From: Oscillibacter valericigenes
GTDB lineage: Bacteria; Bacillota; Clostridia; Oscillospirales; Oscillospiraceae
Assembly (NCBI RefSeq): GCF_021531435.1
Contig: NZ_JAFBIS010000001.1
Coordinates: 62,001-126,000, forward strand
Reading direction: 5' to 3'
DNA: 64,000 nucleotides
Position numbers and translations under genes: made by a program. The notes below the pieces were generated by a model that saw only the letters and a list, made by a program, of their open reading frames with translations, was not told where the DNA came from and made no database searches. Each line of letters starts with the position of its first letter. Positions within the stretch are counted from its first letter, which is position 1. This document shows positions 5,515-14,265 of this stretch, piece by piece.

Positions 5515-8502
5515 TTACGAGAACACAAGTCTGCCGCGGCCGTTTTCTTTTGCACGATACAGCGCCCGGTCCGACGCTTCATACAGCTGATTGAACGTCG
5601 CGTCCGGTTCAGCGATCGCCGCACCCATGGAGATCCCGGTGCCGCCGTCCGCGCCCCGCAGCGTAATACTCACCTTGTCGAAAATCTGCTGCGCCCGTTC
5701 CAGAATGACCGCTTCCGGCGTATCCGCGGCGAAAAAGAGCGCCGCCGCGAACTCGTCGCCGCCCATGCGGCAGGCCCGGTCCTCTGTTTTCAGGGATACA
5801 TGCAGCGTCTGCGCCACCAGGATCAGGAACTTGTCTCCGTTATGATGGCCGAAGGTGTCGTTATACTCCTTGAATTTGTCCACATCCATCATCAGCATCA
5901 TGACTTTGGTTTTTCCTTCCAGGAGCTTAAGCTCCACATCACTGCGGAAGGCCGCGTGATTGAGAAGCCCTGTGAGGGAATCCCGGCGATAGGTGTCCTC
6001 CCAATATTTCAGCCTGATCTGGGCTTTGTTCTGCTCCGCATCCGCCAGCATCTTCATGGAATAGGTCTTGGTGATGTCGGCGATGATGATCTCCGAACGT
6101 TCGGCGCGGACCGCGGAATCAAAATACATTCTGCCAAAGCAAAATACGTAGATGTCAGAGCCGTCCTTGCGCCGGAGCTTATGCTCCTGGAACACCATCG
6201 GGTTTTTGGCAAGACAGGCATTGGTGTGACACAGATATTCCGTGCGCTCCTCCTCCGGGATCAGATCCGCCTGGATCATAGGCTTTTCCTGAATGTCTTC
6301 CCACGTATACCCGGTCAGCTTCTCAAAATTTTCATCCACAGATACGATGTGCATGGATTCATCCAGCACATAGCGGCTGTATGGGACCCCGTGAACATGG
6401 CAGACGGTCTCCACGCTGCTGCCGGCGGACCCCGGCTCCGCCGCATGCCCGTTCCCACTCTGCCGGACCGCCCCGCCGGCCGCTTGCTCGTCCGGCGGAT
6501 TTTCCTTCAGCATCTGGAGAAACTCCGACACAATAAAGGGATCGAATTGGGTGCCCGCGCACCGCTTCAATTCTTCTATCGCATCGGCTGGAGACATAGC
6601 ACGCCTGTATGAGCGGTCATTGGTCATGGCGTCATATGCGTCCACCACAGCGATCACCCTGGACAGGAGGGGGATACTCTCCCGGCTCAGTCCATCCGGG
6701 TATCCTTTTCCATCCCAACGCTCATGGTGATGGCGGATCTCATCGGCGATCCCCCGGAGTTCGTTGTTGCTGTTGGCGATCTCATAGCCCTTTTCCGTAT
6801 GGGACCGCAGGATCTTCCACTCATCCTCCGAGAGCTTGCCCGGCTTATTCAGGATTTCCAGGGGAATGCCGATCTTGCCGATGTCATGCAGGAGGCAGAG
6901 CAGCGACAGGTTGCTCTGCTGGATGTCCGTCAGTTCGATCCGCTTTCCCAGCTCCGCCCCCATCATCTGGGTGCGGCGCACATGGTGCTCCGTATCGCTG
7001 TCACATTCCTGAAGCGCCCGGATCAGCGATGTCAGCATTTCGGAATGGATGGATTCCCGGTCCAGCAGCTTCTTTGCCCGCATGGCCTTGGATGCTGAAA
7101 GGATGGCCGGGAGAATATCCGGCTTTTCCTCTGTGGTGGCGCTGACCGCATACTGGATCTTGCCGGAGAACTTCTCCTTCACCTGCGCCATGCACGATTG
7201 CATCTCGGCTTCATTGCTGTGGCTGCACAGCGCGATGAGGGTTGCCTCCACGCCTCGGACATAATAGGCTTGTTTCGGAAAGCACTGCCGCATGGTGTCC
7301 GCCAGCAGTTTGATGGATTGGTTTCCCGCCTGGTTTCCCATGGTGCTGTTGATCACCGACAGGCTGTTGATGTCACAGACCGCTACCGCTGTTGGGCACG
7401 GAAACGCATTTTGGTTGCTGCCGGCAAACAGCTGGAAGCTCTCCCAATCCTGAAAGCCCGTCAGCAGATCGGTTTCCAGCGCCGCGTCCGAAAAGACGAA
7501 CAGCTGTCCAAGGCGCTGCCCCTTTTCGTTCTTCAAACTGCGAATATCACAGCGCAGCGGCCGCACGTCCCCGCCGTTTTTCACATAGCACTGCAGGGAA
7601 AAGCTGTCATCCTCCGTCTCCGCGTTCAGGGAGAGGTCATAGCAATTCAGAAAATCCTCCAGCACAGCGCATTTTTCCGGCTGAATTCCGCCCAGCAGCG
7701 CGTCGGCTCTTTCATTGTGCAGGATCAGGTGGTCATCATAGTCAAACAGAACGATCCCCTGTCCGATGTTTTCAAAAATGCTGGTTTTCAGGCAGTTCAG
7801 CATGCCGTGGGTGGAGTAGTCAAAACAGCTCCAGTACAGCAGAAAGGCGGTCAGGCTGTATCCGCAGATGGAGTAGTCTAGAAGATTGTAGACATTTTCC
7901 CCCGGCCAAAACAAAAACACGCCGTTCACGGACACGATGACCAGGATGCCGAGGATCACGTAACGGTACTGCGCCCGGTATTCTCTTGGGATCCGGCACA
8001 TTTTCCGGATCAGCAGGATCACGACCATGACCACCAGCGTGTACGTGAACAGGAGGTGCATGATGTAAAGCGGCCGCATTTGGTAGCTGTACTTGGCGAT
8101 GAGGGTATTTCTCCGGACATAGTGGATGGCGATTTCATAAAAGGGATTGATGGCAAAGACCGCGATCTCGAACATCGTATACAGGGCGCTCAGTCCAAGG
8201 AGCATTTTTCCCGTCTTTGTAAATTTTCCCTTTGTAAAATACACCGTGAATACAAGCAGGGAGAGCAGCATGACGTCGATGGTGACGAAATAGACGCTGG
8301 ACATCACGGACATGCACAGGTAATCGTCATTCAGAATGCTGATCAGATAGCTGACGTCCACCACGGCGGCGCCCGCGCAGGCAAAACCCAGGAACCGGCC
8401 TGTGGTTTTGTTTTTCTGGAAGGACTTCATTGCCAGGACCGTATCCACCAATGCGATCAAAATGGAAACTTTGATGTAACCATCCAAAAATGCCGCATTC
8501 AT
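5515..8502 (-). CDS. Membrane-bound HD-GYP / PAS / GGDEF cyclic-di-GMP enzyme
   Basis: 995 residues. About 1-245 form a 7TM-type sensor; 250-345 look PAS-like; 355-480 form a degenerate GGDEF domain (no GGDEF signature). About 490-665 form an HD-GYP phosphodiesterase with HDIGKIGIP, HHHERWDGKGYPDGL and DAYDAMTNDRSYR. About 705-830 form a PAS domain (EKLTGYTWEDI), and 845-995 form an intact diguanylate cyclase with RMGGDEFAAALFF and DSLTGLLNH. Both synthesis and hydrolysis of cyclic-di-GMP are therefore possible in one inner-membrane protein. The start ATG at 8502 has a GGAGAGGGGG ribosome binding site and a promoter at 8562-8590. It is transcribed alone. Confidence 0.9.
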   Translation of the reverse strand: MNAAFLDGYIKVSILIALVDTVLAMKSFQKNKTTGRFLGFACAGAAVVDVSYLISILNDDYLCMSVMSSVYFVTIDVMLLSLLVFTVYFTKGKFTKTGKMLLGLSALYTMFEIAVFAINPFYEIAIHYVRRNTLIAKYSYQMRPLYIMHLLFTYTLVVMVVILLIRKMCRIPREYRAQYRYVILGILVIVSVNGVFLFWPGENVYNLLDYSICGYSLTAFLLYWSCFDYSTHGMLNCLKTSIFENIGQGIVLFDYDDHLILHNERADALLGGIQPEKCAVLEDFLNCYDLSLNAETEDDSFSLQCYVKNGGDVRPLRCDIRSLKNEKGQRLGQLFVFSDAALETDLLTGFQDWESFQLFAGSNQNAFPCPTAVAVCDINSLSVINSTMGNQAGNQSIKLLADTMRQCFPKQAYYVRGVEATLIALCSHSNEAEMQSCMAQVKEKFSGKIQYAVSATTEEKPDILPAILSASKAMRAKKLLDRESIHSEMLTSLIRALQECDSDTEHHVRRTQMMGAELGKRIELTDIQQSNLSLLCLLHDIGKIGIPLEILNKPGKLSEDEWKILRSHTEKGYEIANSNNELRGIADEIRHHHERWDGKGYPDGLSRESIPLLSRVIAVVDAYDAMTNDRSYRRAMSPADAIEELKRCAGTQFDPFIVSEFLQMLKENPPDEQAAGGAVRQSGNGHAAEPGSAGSSVETVCHVHGVPYSRYVLDESMHIVSVDENFEKLTGYTWEDIQEKPMIQADLIPEEERTEYLCHTNACLAKNPMVFQEHKLRRKDGSDIYVFCFGRMYFDSAVRAERSEIIIADITKTYSMKMLADAEQNKAQIRLKYWEDTYRRDSLTGLLNHAAFRSDVELKLLEGKTKVMMLMMDVDKFKEYNDTFGHHNGDKFLILVAQTLHVSLKTEDRACRMGGDEFAAALFFAADTPEAVILERAQQIFDKVSITLRGADGGTGISMGAAIAEPDATFNQLYEASDRALYRAKENGRGRLVFS

Positions 8503-8561
8503 ATCGGTGCTCCCCCTCTCCTTGGCGGTATCGCTTGTCTGCCCACAGCGCGTCTATTTTC

Positions 8562-8590
8562 CTTATATACCATTTTTGTACATTTATCAA
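8562..8590 (-). promoter_or_regulatory. Promoter of the HD-GYP/GGDEF gene
   Basis: On the minus strand TTGATA (8585-8590), a 17 bp spacer and TATAAG (8562-8567), 60 bp upstream of the start codon. The rest of the 8503-8811 gap holds only the terminator at 8714-8756. Confidence 0.65.
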
Positions 8591-8713
8591 TATTTTACAA
8601 AAAATTTGACGAAAGACATTCCATCTTCCAAGCGCACCGCGTCAGCATCATAGATACGTTCCGCCATCGGCAAATGCCGCAGCTCCTCACACGGCTGTGA
8701 AAAAACGCGTCAA

Positions 8714-8756
8714 AAAATGTCCCGCCATCCGGCTTTCAGCCGTGGCGGGACATTTT
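8714..8756 (-). terminator. Terminator of the ABC transporter operon (copy 1 of a dispersed hairpin)
   Basis: Outer stem of 14 bp (8714-8727 with 8743-8756), inner stem CGGCT/AGCCG, then a T run on the minus strand. Almost the same sequence occurs at 33795-33843. Confidence 0.85.
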
Positions 8757-8811
8757 ACAGGAATATGCGATCTGAACCGCGCTTTCTTTTGCCGCTGGGC
8801 ATTGCCCATCA

Positions 8812-10398
8812 TCACCCGTCCTGTCTGGCGATGGCTGATTTCAGGAGGTGTACGGCAGCCTTTACCAGCAGGTTGCAGCAGAGGATCAGCAGGGAGATGA
8901 ACGCGGAGCACTCCAGGAAAGACTGCGCCTCGTACTGGGGGATCAGCAGCGCCACCGGCTTTGTGTCAGCGTTCGCCAGGAAGGAAACCGCGGATATGGT
9001 GATCATGGAGTTGACGAAAAAGTAGGAAAATGCCTCCAGCATGGTTCCCCGGCACTGGGGCAGGATCACATCCCATACGATCCGCAGCCGGGAGGCGCCC
9101 AGGGTCAGGCCCACCGCCTCCAGATGCTCGTTGAACTTTCCGAAGGTGTTGTAGAGCATCAGATAGGAGGAGGCGAAAAAGTGGATCATGTTCACCAGGA
9201 TCAGGATCGCCATAGTGCCGTAGAGGAAGGACGTCTTAAAGAACAGCACGTAGGACAGGCCCAGGACCAGTCCGGGAATGGCCATGGAGGTAATGGAGAG
9301 CAGGTGCAGCAGCCGGGCCGCGGGGGAGAGCAGCCGGGTGCTGCAGTACGCGGTGACCGTGGCGATCAGTACACCCAATATGCCCACGCCGGCAGAGATC
9401 AGCAGCGAGTTCACCAGATAGGTCCCGCCGTTCATCCGCAGAGCCTTGGCCGCGTTGCCCAGCGTGAAAGACATGTCGATGGGATAGTTGGTCATAAAGC
9501 TCAGCACGCCGAAGGCCGCCACGGGCAGCAGCATGAAAATACCCACCGCCGCGCACAGCGCGCAGGCCAGGCCGTCCCGCGTCTTGTTCTGCCGGATGAC
9601 AAAGGGCCGGGCGACGAAGGAATTGCCGCCCGCGTCCCGGTTGGACAGGTCCGCCAGGAATGCCAGCACAGCGGGGATCAGCAGGACCGCGCCGATGACG
9701 CTGCCCTTGCCGAAGTCCAGCAGGCCAATCACGTCCTCGTACATCAGCACCGGCAGGGTCTTGACCTTGCCGCCGATGGTCAGGGGCACGCCGTAGTCTG
9801 TGACCGTCAGGGAAAACACGGTGAACACCGCCGAGATCAGCGGGCGCCGCAGAAACGGCAGCGTGACGGCGGTAAACTGCCGGAGCCTGGGGATACCCAG
9901 CACCTGCGCCGCCTCATAGGGCGTATAGTCCTCGTAGGTCAGCACATCGGCGAACATGAGGAACGCAATGGGGGTGACATACATGGCCTCGCCGATGACG
10001 ATGCCGTGGAGACCGTAGATGTTCCCGCCCAGGTGCAGCAGCCGGGTCAGCACACCGTTGGCGCCGAACAGGATGATGAGGCCGGAGCCCTGGGAAATGG
10101 AGGGGATCAGCATCGGCAGGGAGAACAGCACGCTCCAAAGCCCCCGGAGCCGCAGATGGGTACGGGTCACGCACCAGGCCAGGGCGTAGGCCAGCGGGAT
10201 GGACACCGCTGTGGTCAGCAGGCCCACCTTCAGCGAATTCAGGCACGCTTTCCGGAACGCGGCGCCGCCCAGCACCTTGAGGACATCCGTGTTCCGCATA
10301 TACGCCAGCATCCGCAGCAGCGGCAGAAGTACCGCCGCGGCGAAGAATGCCAGCAGCGCCAGCTTCAAAATGGTGGAAGAGACAGGTCGTTTCCTCAT
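8812..10398 (-). CDS. ABC transporter permease, fused double-domain (Fe3+/2-aminoethylphosphonate/polyamine type)
   Basis: A 528-residue, about 12-TM protein made of two binding-protein-dependent permease halves. The first half has the EAA-like loop EAAQVLGIPRLRQFTAVTLP near residue 165, and the second has EAVGLTLGASRLRIVWDVILP near residue 430. Fused permeases of this kind belong to FbpB/ThiP/PhnV-like importers. It is last in an operon: its ATG overlaps the ATPase stop by 4 bp, so translation is probably coupled. Substrate cannot be fixed from the permease; ferric iron or an organophosphonate is most likely. Confidence 0.88.
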   Translation of the reverse strand: MRKRPVSSTILKLALLAFFAAAVLLPLLRMLAYMRNTDVLKVLGGAAFRKACLNSLKVGLLTTAVSIPLAYALAWCVTRTHLRLRGLWSVLFSLPMLIPSISQGSGLIILFGANGVLTRLLHLGGNIYGLHGIVIGEAMYVTPIAFLMFADVLTYEDYTPYEAAQVLGIPRLRQFTAVTLPFLRRPLISAVFTVFSLTVTDYGVPLTIGGKVKTLPVLMYEDVIGLLDFGKGSVIGAVLLIPAVLAFLADLSNRDAGGNSFVARPFVIRQNKTRDGLACALCAAVGIFMLLPVAAFGVLSFMTNYPIDMSFTLGNAAKALRMNGGTYLVNSLLISAGVGILGVLIATVTAYCSTRLLSPAARLLHLLSITSMAIPGLVLGLSYVLFFKTSFLYGTMAILILVNMIHFFASSYLMLYNTFGKFNEHLEAVGLTLGASRLRIVWDVILPQCRGTMLEAFSYFFVNSMITISAVSFLANADTKPVALLIPQYEAQSFLECSAFISLLILCCNLLVKAAVHLLKSAIARQDG

Positions 10399-11156
10399 GG
10401 CGCCACCTGAATGAACCGGGACAGGGACTCCGCCTTGATCTGCAGATTTTCCAGCACGAACCGCCGGACATAGTCGTCCGCCGGGTCGGTCACCAGCTCC
10501 TCCGGGGTGCCGATCTGGTGGATGCGCCCCGCCTCCATGACCATGATGCGGTCGGACATGGCGAACGCCTCCTCCTGGTCGTGGGTGATGTAGATCATGG
10601 TGGAGCCGTATTCCCGCTGGATGTCCTTGATCTCCCGGCGCAGGGCCAGTCGGGTGTCCACGTCCAGGGCGGACATGGGCTCGTCAAAGAGGATGACGTC
10701 CGGGTTCAGCGCCAGCGTCCGGGCGATGGCCACCCGCTGCTGCTGGCCGCCGGAGAGCTTACCCGGCTTTTTGTCCCGCAGCTCCCACAGGCCCACACGC
10801 CGGAGCAGCCCGGCGGCGATCTCCGATGCCTTCCCCCGCAGCTCCTTATGGAACCGCAGGGCGTATTCCACATTCTTCTGGACCGTCATGTTCTCAAACA
10901 GCGCGTAGTTCTGGAACACAATGCCCATTCCCCGCTCCGCGGGGGAGCAGGCGGTGATGTCCCGGCCGTCCTTGCGGACGACGCCGCCGTCAGGCTCCAG
11001 CAGCCCCATGAGAATGCGCAGGATGGTGGTCTTGCCGCAGCCGGAGGGCCCCAGAATGGACAGAAATTCTCCCGCCTGCACCTCAAAGCTGATGTGGTCC
11101 AGCACGGTCTTCTGCCCGTAGACCTTGCTCAGGTCCTCGACCGACAGCTTGCTCAT
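10395..11156 (-). CDS. ABC transporter ATP-binding protein (FbpC/PotA-like)
   Basis: 253 residues with Walker A GPSGCGKTT, Q-loop, signature LSGGQQQRVAIART, Walker B VILFDEPMSALD and the switch histidine in ITHDQEEAFAMSD. It energises the import system from the cytoplasmic face. It lacks the long TOBE tail of MalK-type ATPases. The ATG at 11156 overlaps the TGA of the lipoprotein gene in TGATG, so re-initiation is likely; an in-frame ATG at 11168 is an alternative. Confidence 0.92.
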   Translation of the reverse strand: MSKLSVEDLSKVYGQKTVLDHISFEVQAGEFLSILGPSGCGKTTILRILMGLLEPDGGVVRKDGRDITACSPAERGMGIVFQNYALFENMTVQKNVEYALRFHKELRGKASEIAAGLLRRVGLWELRDKKPGKLSGGQQQRVAIARTLALNPDVILFDEPMSALDVDTRLALRREIKDIQREYGSTMIYITHDQEEAFAMSDRIMVMEAGRIHQIGTPEELVTDPADDYVRRFVLENLQIKAESLSRFIQVAP

Positions 11157-12190
11157 CAGTACGCCCATTTGTCCAGCAGAGCGGTCTTCACATCGGGGGT
11201 ATCGTTGGACATATCGGCATAGGGAATGTCAGAGGGGAAATTCTCAATATCGGTCTTCTGGTCGATCTTCACCTGCTCGGGCAGATAGGTCGCCAGATAC
11301 TCGTCCTGCACGCCGGAGTACAGGTAGGAGAACACCGCCTGCACAGCGGGGTCCGTCTCCCGGCCGCTGATGATGGCACAGCCGGTGGGGGAGTAGGGAG
11401 CGCCCTCCTCGAAGAAGATGATGTCCAGAGGAGCGCCTTCGTTGATGGCTTCCACGGCGTTGAAGGTCAGGCTCAGGCCGATGGCGCACTCGCCGGCCTC
11501 CAGGTCCTTGATGGGGCCGGAGCCGGAGTCGGTGTACTTCAGAATGTTGGCGTCCAGCTTGTCGAAGTAGGCAAAGGCCTCATCCTCGCCCCAGGCGTTC
11601 ACCAGGCTTTTCAGATACAGGTAGCCGGTGGAGGAAGCGGTGGGGTTGGGCATCTCGATCAGGCCCTTGTACTCGTCCTTCAGCAGGTCCTCATAGCTGG
11701 CGGGAGCCTCCAGGCCCTTTTCCGCCAGGATGTCGGTGTTGACGATGGTGGCGCCGCTGAAACGGTCCCAGGGAATGTACTTGCTGTCTGCCTGCAGCAG
11801 GTCGGACATAAAGACGGAGGTGTCCACGAAGTCAATGGGGGCCAGATTATCCCGCAGGGAATCCAGGTAGCCGTAGCTCATGCCGATGATGATGTCGCAG
11901 TCGGTATCGGCGCCCTCGGCGGCCAGCTTCGCGGCCAGCTTGCCGGTGGAGAGATACTCGATGGTAATATTGTAATCCGGGAACTGCTCCGTCAGCTTGG
12001 ATAGGTAGAACTCGATCAGGTAGTCCTCGTTGGGAGAATAGATCACAATATCCGTCTTCCCGCCGTCAGATCCCTGCTGGGCAGGCTCCGCCGCGCCGGA
12101 CGTGGAATTCGTGCTGCCGCCGCAGCCGGCGAGGGAAAGGGTCATGGCCAGGGCTAACAATAAGGCTGCCAGTTTGGAAATGTGTTTCAT
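11156..12190 (-). CDS. Extracellular solute-binding lipoprotein (Fe3+/aminophosphonate type)
   Basis: 344 residues. A lipoprotein signal peptide with lipobox LAGC (Cys23) is followed by a Ser/Thr/Gly-rich linker, then a class II periplasmic-binding fold beginning KTDIVIYSPNEDYLIEFY. The segment STGKLAAKLAAEGADTDCDI is typical of the iron/2-aminoethylphosphonate/thiamine binding group. It captures the substrate outside the membrane for the permease and ATPase downstream. First gene of a three-gene operon ending at the hairpin near 8735. Canonical iron-ligating tyrosine pairs were not recognised, so the substrate is open. Confidence 0.88.
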   Translation of the reverse strand: MKHISKLAALLLALAMTLSLAGCGGSTNSTSGAAEPAQQGSDGGKTDIVIYSPNEDYLIEFYLSKLTEQFPDYNITIEYLSTGKLAAKLAAEGADTDCDIIIGMSYGYLDSLRDNLAPIDFVDTSVFMSDLLQADSKYIPWDRFSGATIVNTDILAEKGLEAPASYEDLLKDEYKGLIEMPNPTASSTGYLYLKSLVNAWGEDEAFAYFDKLDANILKYTDSGSGPIKDLEAGECAIGLSLTFNAVEAINEGAPLDIIFFEEGAPYSPTGCAIISGRETDPAVQAVFSYLYSGVQDEYLATYLPEQVKIDQKTDIENFPSDIPYADMSNDTPDVKTALLDKWAY

Positions 12191-12250
12191 GGATGTTCCT
12201 TCTTTCTCTAATATGTGCTGTTTGTTAAATCTAGGTAAAATCTATATAAA

Positions 12251-12279
12251 ATAGTAACATAAGCCGGGCGCCGTTCCAA
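12251..12279 (-). promoter_or_regulatory. Possible promoter of the ABC importer operon
   Basis: On the minus strand TTGGAA (12274-12279), a 17 bp spacer and TACTAT (12251-12256), 60 bp before the lipoprotein start. Confidence 0.45.
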
Positions 12280-12409
12280 TAGCCGGACACCGAAAAAATT
12301 TACCAAAATAAAGCGATAACACAATAACGTAATAGTGTAAAAAAGCACAATACGACTGCGCTTTTCCTGCTTTTGGGAGAGCTGATCCCTGGCGCGCCGG
12401 AAAAGCGCA

Positions 12410-12438
12410 TTGACTTCGCCAAAACGGAAAGGTATACT
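12410..12438 (+). promoter_or_regulatory. Promoter of the cyclic-di-GMP gene pair
   Basis: TTGACT (12410-12415), a 17 bp spacer and TATACT (12433-12438). It lies about 115 bp upstream of the GGDEF gene start. The intergenic 12191-12552 holds only these two divergent promoters. Confidence 0.7.
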
Positions 12439-12552
12439 TCAGTTACATACATCGCAAAAATCGCGGCTATTTTTTGACTTTCAGCGCTCGGGAGCCCAAC
12501 CTGACCGGACGAGCAGCTTTCTCAATATTCTGCACGAAAAGAGGCCCATGCC

Positions 12553-14265
12553 ATGACTGACAAGCGCAGACTTTTCCCGTTGATTGAAAAAGTTCTGATC
12601 CTCATTGTGCTGGCCGCTGTGTTTCTCTCCCTGGGGACATTGCGGCTGCAGCGCCCTTCCGCTCCGGACGGCGTGGAACAGCTGGACGGCTGGTATTCTA
12701 TGCAGAATGGACAGAGAGTGGATGTCGAGCTGCCGTGCTCTCTGACATTGGACGGCGGCGAAGATCTGGTGCTTTACAATGACAGCCTTTCCTCCGCCGA
12801 CGCCAGCAATGCCCTGACCACCCGGGGGGCCGTCTACCGCCTGCGCATCCTGCTGGGAGATCAGGTCCTCTACGCTTATGAGGACTCGGATTTTCCCCGC
12901 AATGAACAGATGCGTTCCAAGCTGTACTGCACCGCCTCCCTTCAGGGCGACCTGGACAGCCAGCGGCTGTCCCTGGTCTATCAGAATCCCGGGGACGGAC
13001 ATTTTCAACTTTCCGCCGTCTATCTGGGCAGCAGCAGCGCCGTTTTCCGCTGGCAGGCATCCAGCGACGTGTTCACCTTTGTCACCGTCTTTACCATGCT
13101 GCTCATAGGGATCATTGCGCTGGGGATCCATATCTACCTGCTGCGCAACCGCATGCCGGATCCCCGCTTTGCCAATGTAGCCTGCTTCCTGTTCATCTGC
13201 GCCGTCTGGTGCGCCCTGGACTCCTCTTTGATCCAGCAGCTCACCAATATGTCTCCCTCGGTGTGCTACATATCCTTTTACGCCTTTATGACCCTGGCTG
13301 TCCCCATGATCCACTTTGTCCGCAACACCGGGGAAATGGGCCGGTTCCGCAGCCTCAACGTGTGCCTGCTGCTTTTCTACCTGAATGCCGCGGCGCAGAG
13401 CCTGCTGGATTATTTCGGCATCTTTTGCTTTATCGACATGCTGCCGGTCACGCATCTGCTGCTGGCCGCCGGCATCGGGCTGATCGCCGTATTGATGCTG
13501 CGGGAGTATGCCAGGACCCATCAGCGGGAGATCCTGGTCACTTTGATCGCCTTTGCCATTCTGACTGCCGGCGGACTGCTGGCCATATTGCTGTACTGGC
13601 TGCTGGAGATCTCTTACTATGGCGTGATTTTTGAGCTCGGCATCGTGGTCTTTATCATCTGCCTGCTGTGCTCGCTGATCAATACCATGGTGGCCAACCT
13701 GCGGTTCAAGTCGGAGGCCATCGTTTACCAGCGGCTTTCCCAGGAAGACCGTCTCACCGGCCTTGCCAACCGCCGCGGCTTTGAAAAATACCTGACAAAT
13801 TTGGAATCGGGCTCTGACAGCCGCGGCAATATGGCTCTGCTCTTTATGGATCTGAACGGGCTGAAATATGTCAACGACCAATTCGGGCACAATGTGGGCG
13901 ATGAGCTGATCATTGCGGCCGCCCGGTGCATTGAGTCTGCTTTTTCCGGGATCGGCACCTGCTACCGCGTGGGCGGCGATGAATTTGCCGCCATTCTGCC
14001 GGACCCGGAGGGCAATGAGGAGGACTGGCAGAAACGGCTGGAGGATGCCGTCCGCCTGTACAATCAGGATACCCGGCACCGGCTGTCCATCGCCTGCGGT
14101 GCAAGTTTGCTCCGGGATGAGACAGGCCGGAGCAAACGCCTGAGCGACTGGAAATATGAGGCTGACCAGGCCATGTACGCCTGCAAGCAGCGGCAGAAGG
14201 AGCAACAATTCACGGAGTTCTCCTCCGCAAATCAGGGGCGGGAGGGAAAGCATTATGGCATATAA
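12553..14265 (+). CDS. Membrane diguanylate cyclase with 7TM sensor
   Basis: 570 residues. One N-terminal TM anchor (about 12-32) is followed by an extracellular sensory domain (about 35-165), a block of about seven TM helices (170-390) and a cytoplasmic GGDEF domain (about 400-560). The cyclase motif is intact: EDRLTGLANRRGFEKYL at the N-terminus of the domain, FMDLNGLKYVNDQFGHNVGD, then YRVGGDEFAAILPD. It should make cyclic-di-GMP from GTP in response to an external signal; the ligand is unknown. Its 3' end overlaps the following EAL gene by 11 bp, so synthesis and degradation enzymes are co-transcribed. Confidence 0.92.
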   Translation: MTDKRRLFPLIEKVLILIVLAAVFLSLGTLRLQRPSAPDGVEQLDGWYSMQNGQRVDVELPCSLTLDGGEDLVLYNDSLSSADASNALTTRGAVYRLRILLGDQVLYAYEDSDFPRNEQMRSKLYCTASLQGDLDSQRLSLVYQNPGDGHFQLSAVYLGSSSAVFRWQASSDVFTFVTVFTMLLIGIIALGIHIYLLRNRMPDPRFANVACFLFICAVWCALDSSLIQQLTNMSPSVCYISFYAFMTLAVPMIHFVRNTGEMGRFRSLNVCLLLFYLNAAAQSLLDYFGIFCFIDMLPVTHLLLAAGIGLIAVLMLREYARTHQREILVTLIAFAILTAGGLLAILLYWLLEISYYGVIFELGIVVFIICLLCSLINTMVANLRFKSEAIVYQRLSQEDRLTGLANRRGFEKYLTNLESGSDSRGNMALLFMDLNGLKYVNDQFGHNVGDELIIAAARCIESAFSGIGTCYRVGGDEFAAILPDPEGNEEDWQKRLEDAVRLYNQDTRHRLSIACGASLLRDETGRSKRLSDWKYEADQAMYACKQRQKEQQFTEFSSANQGREGKHYGI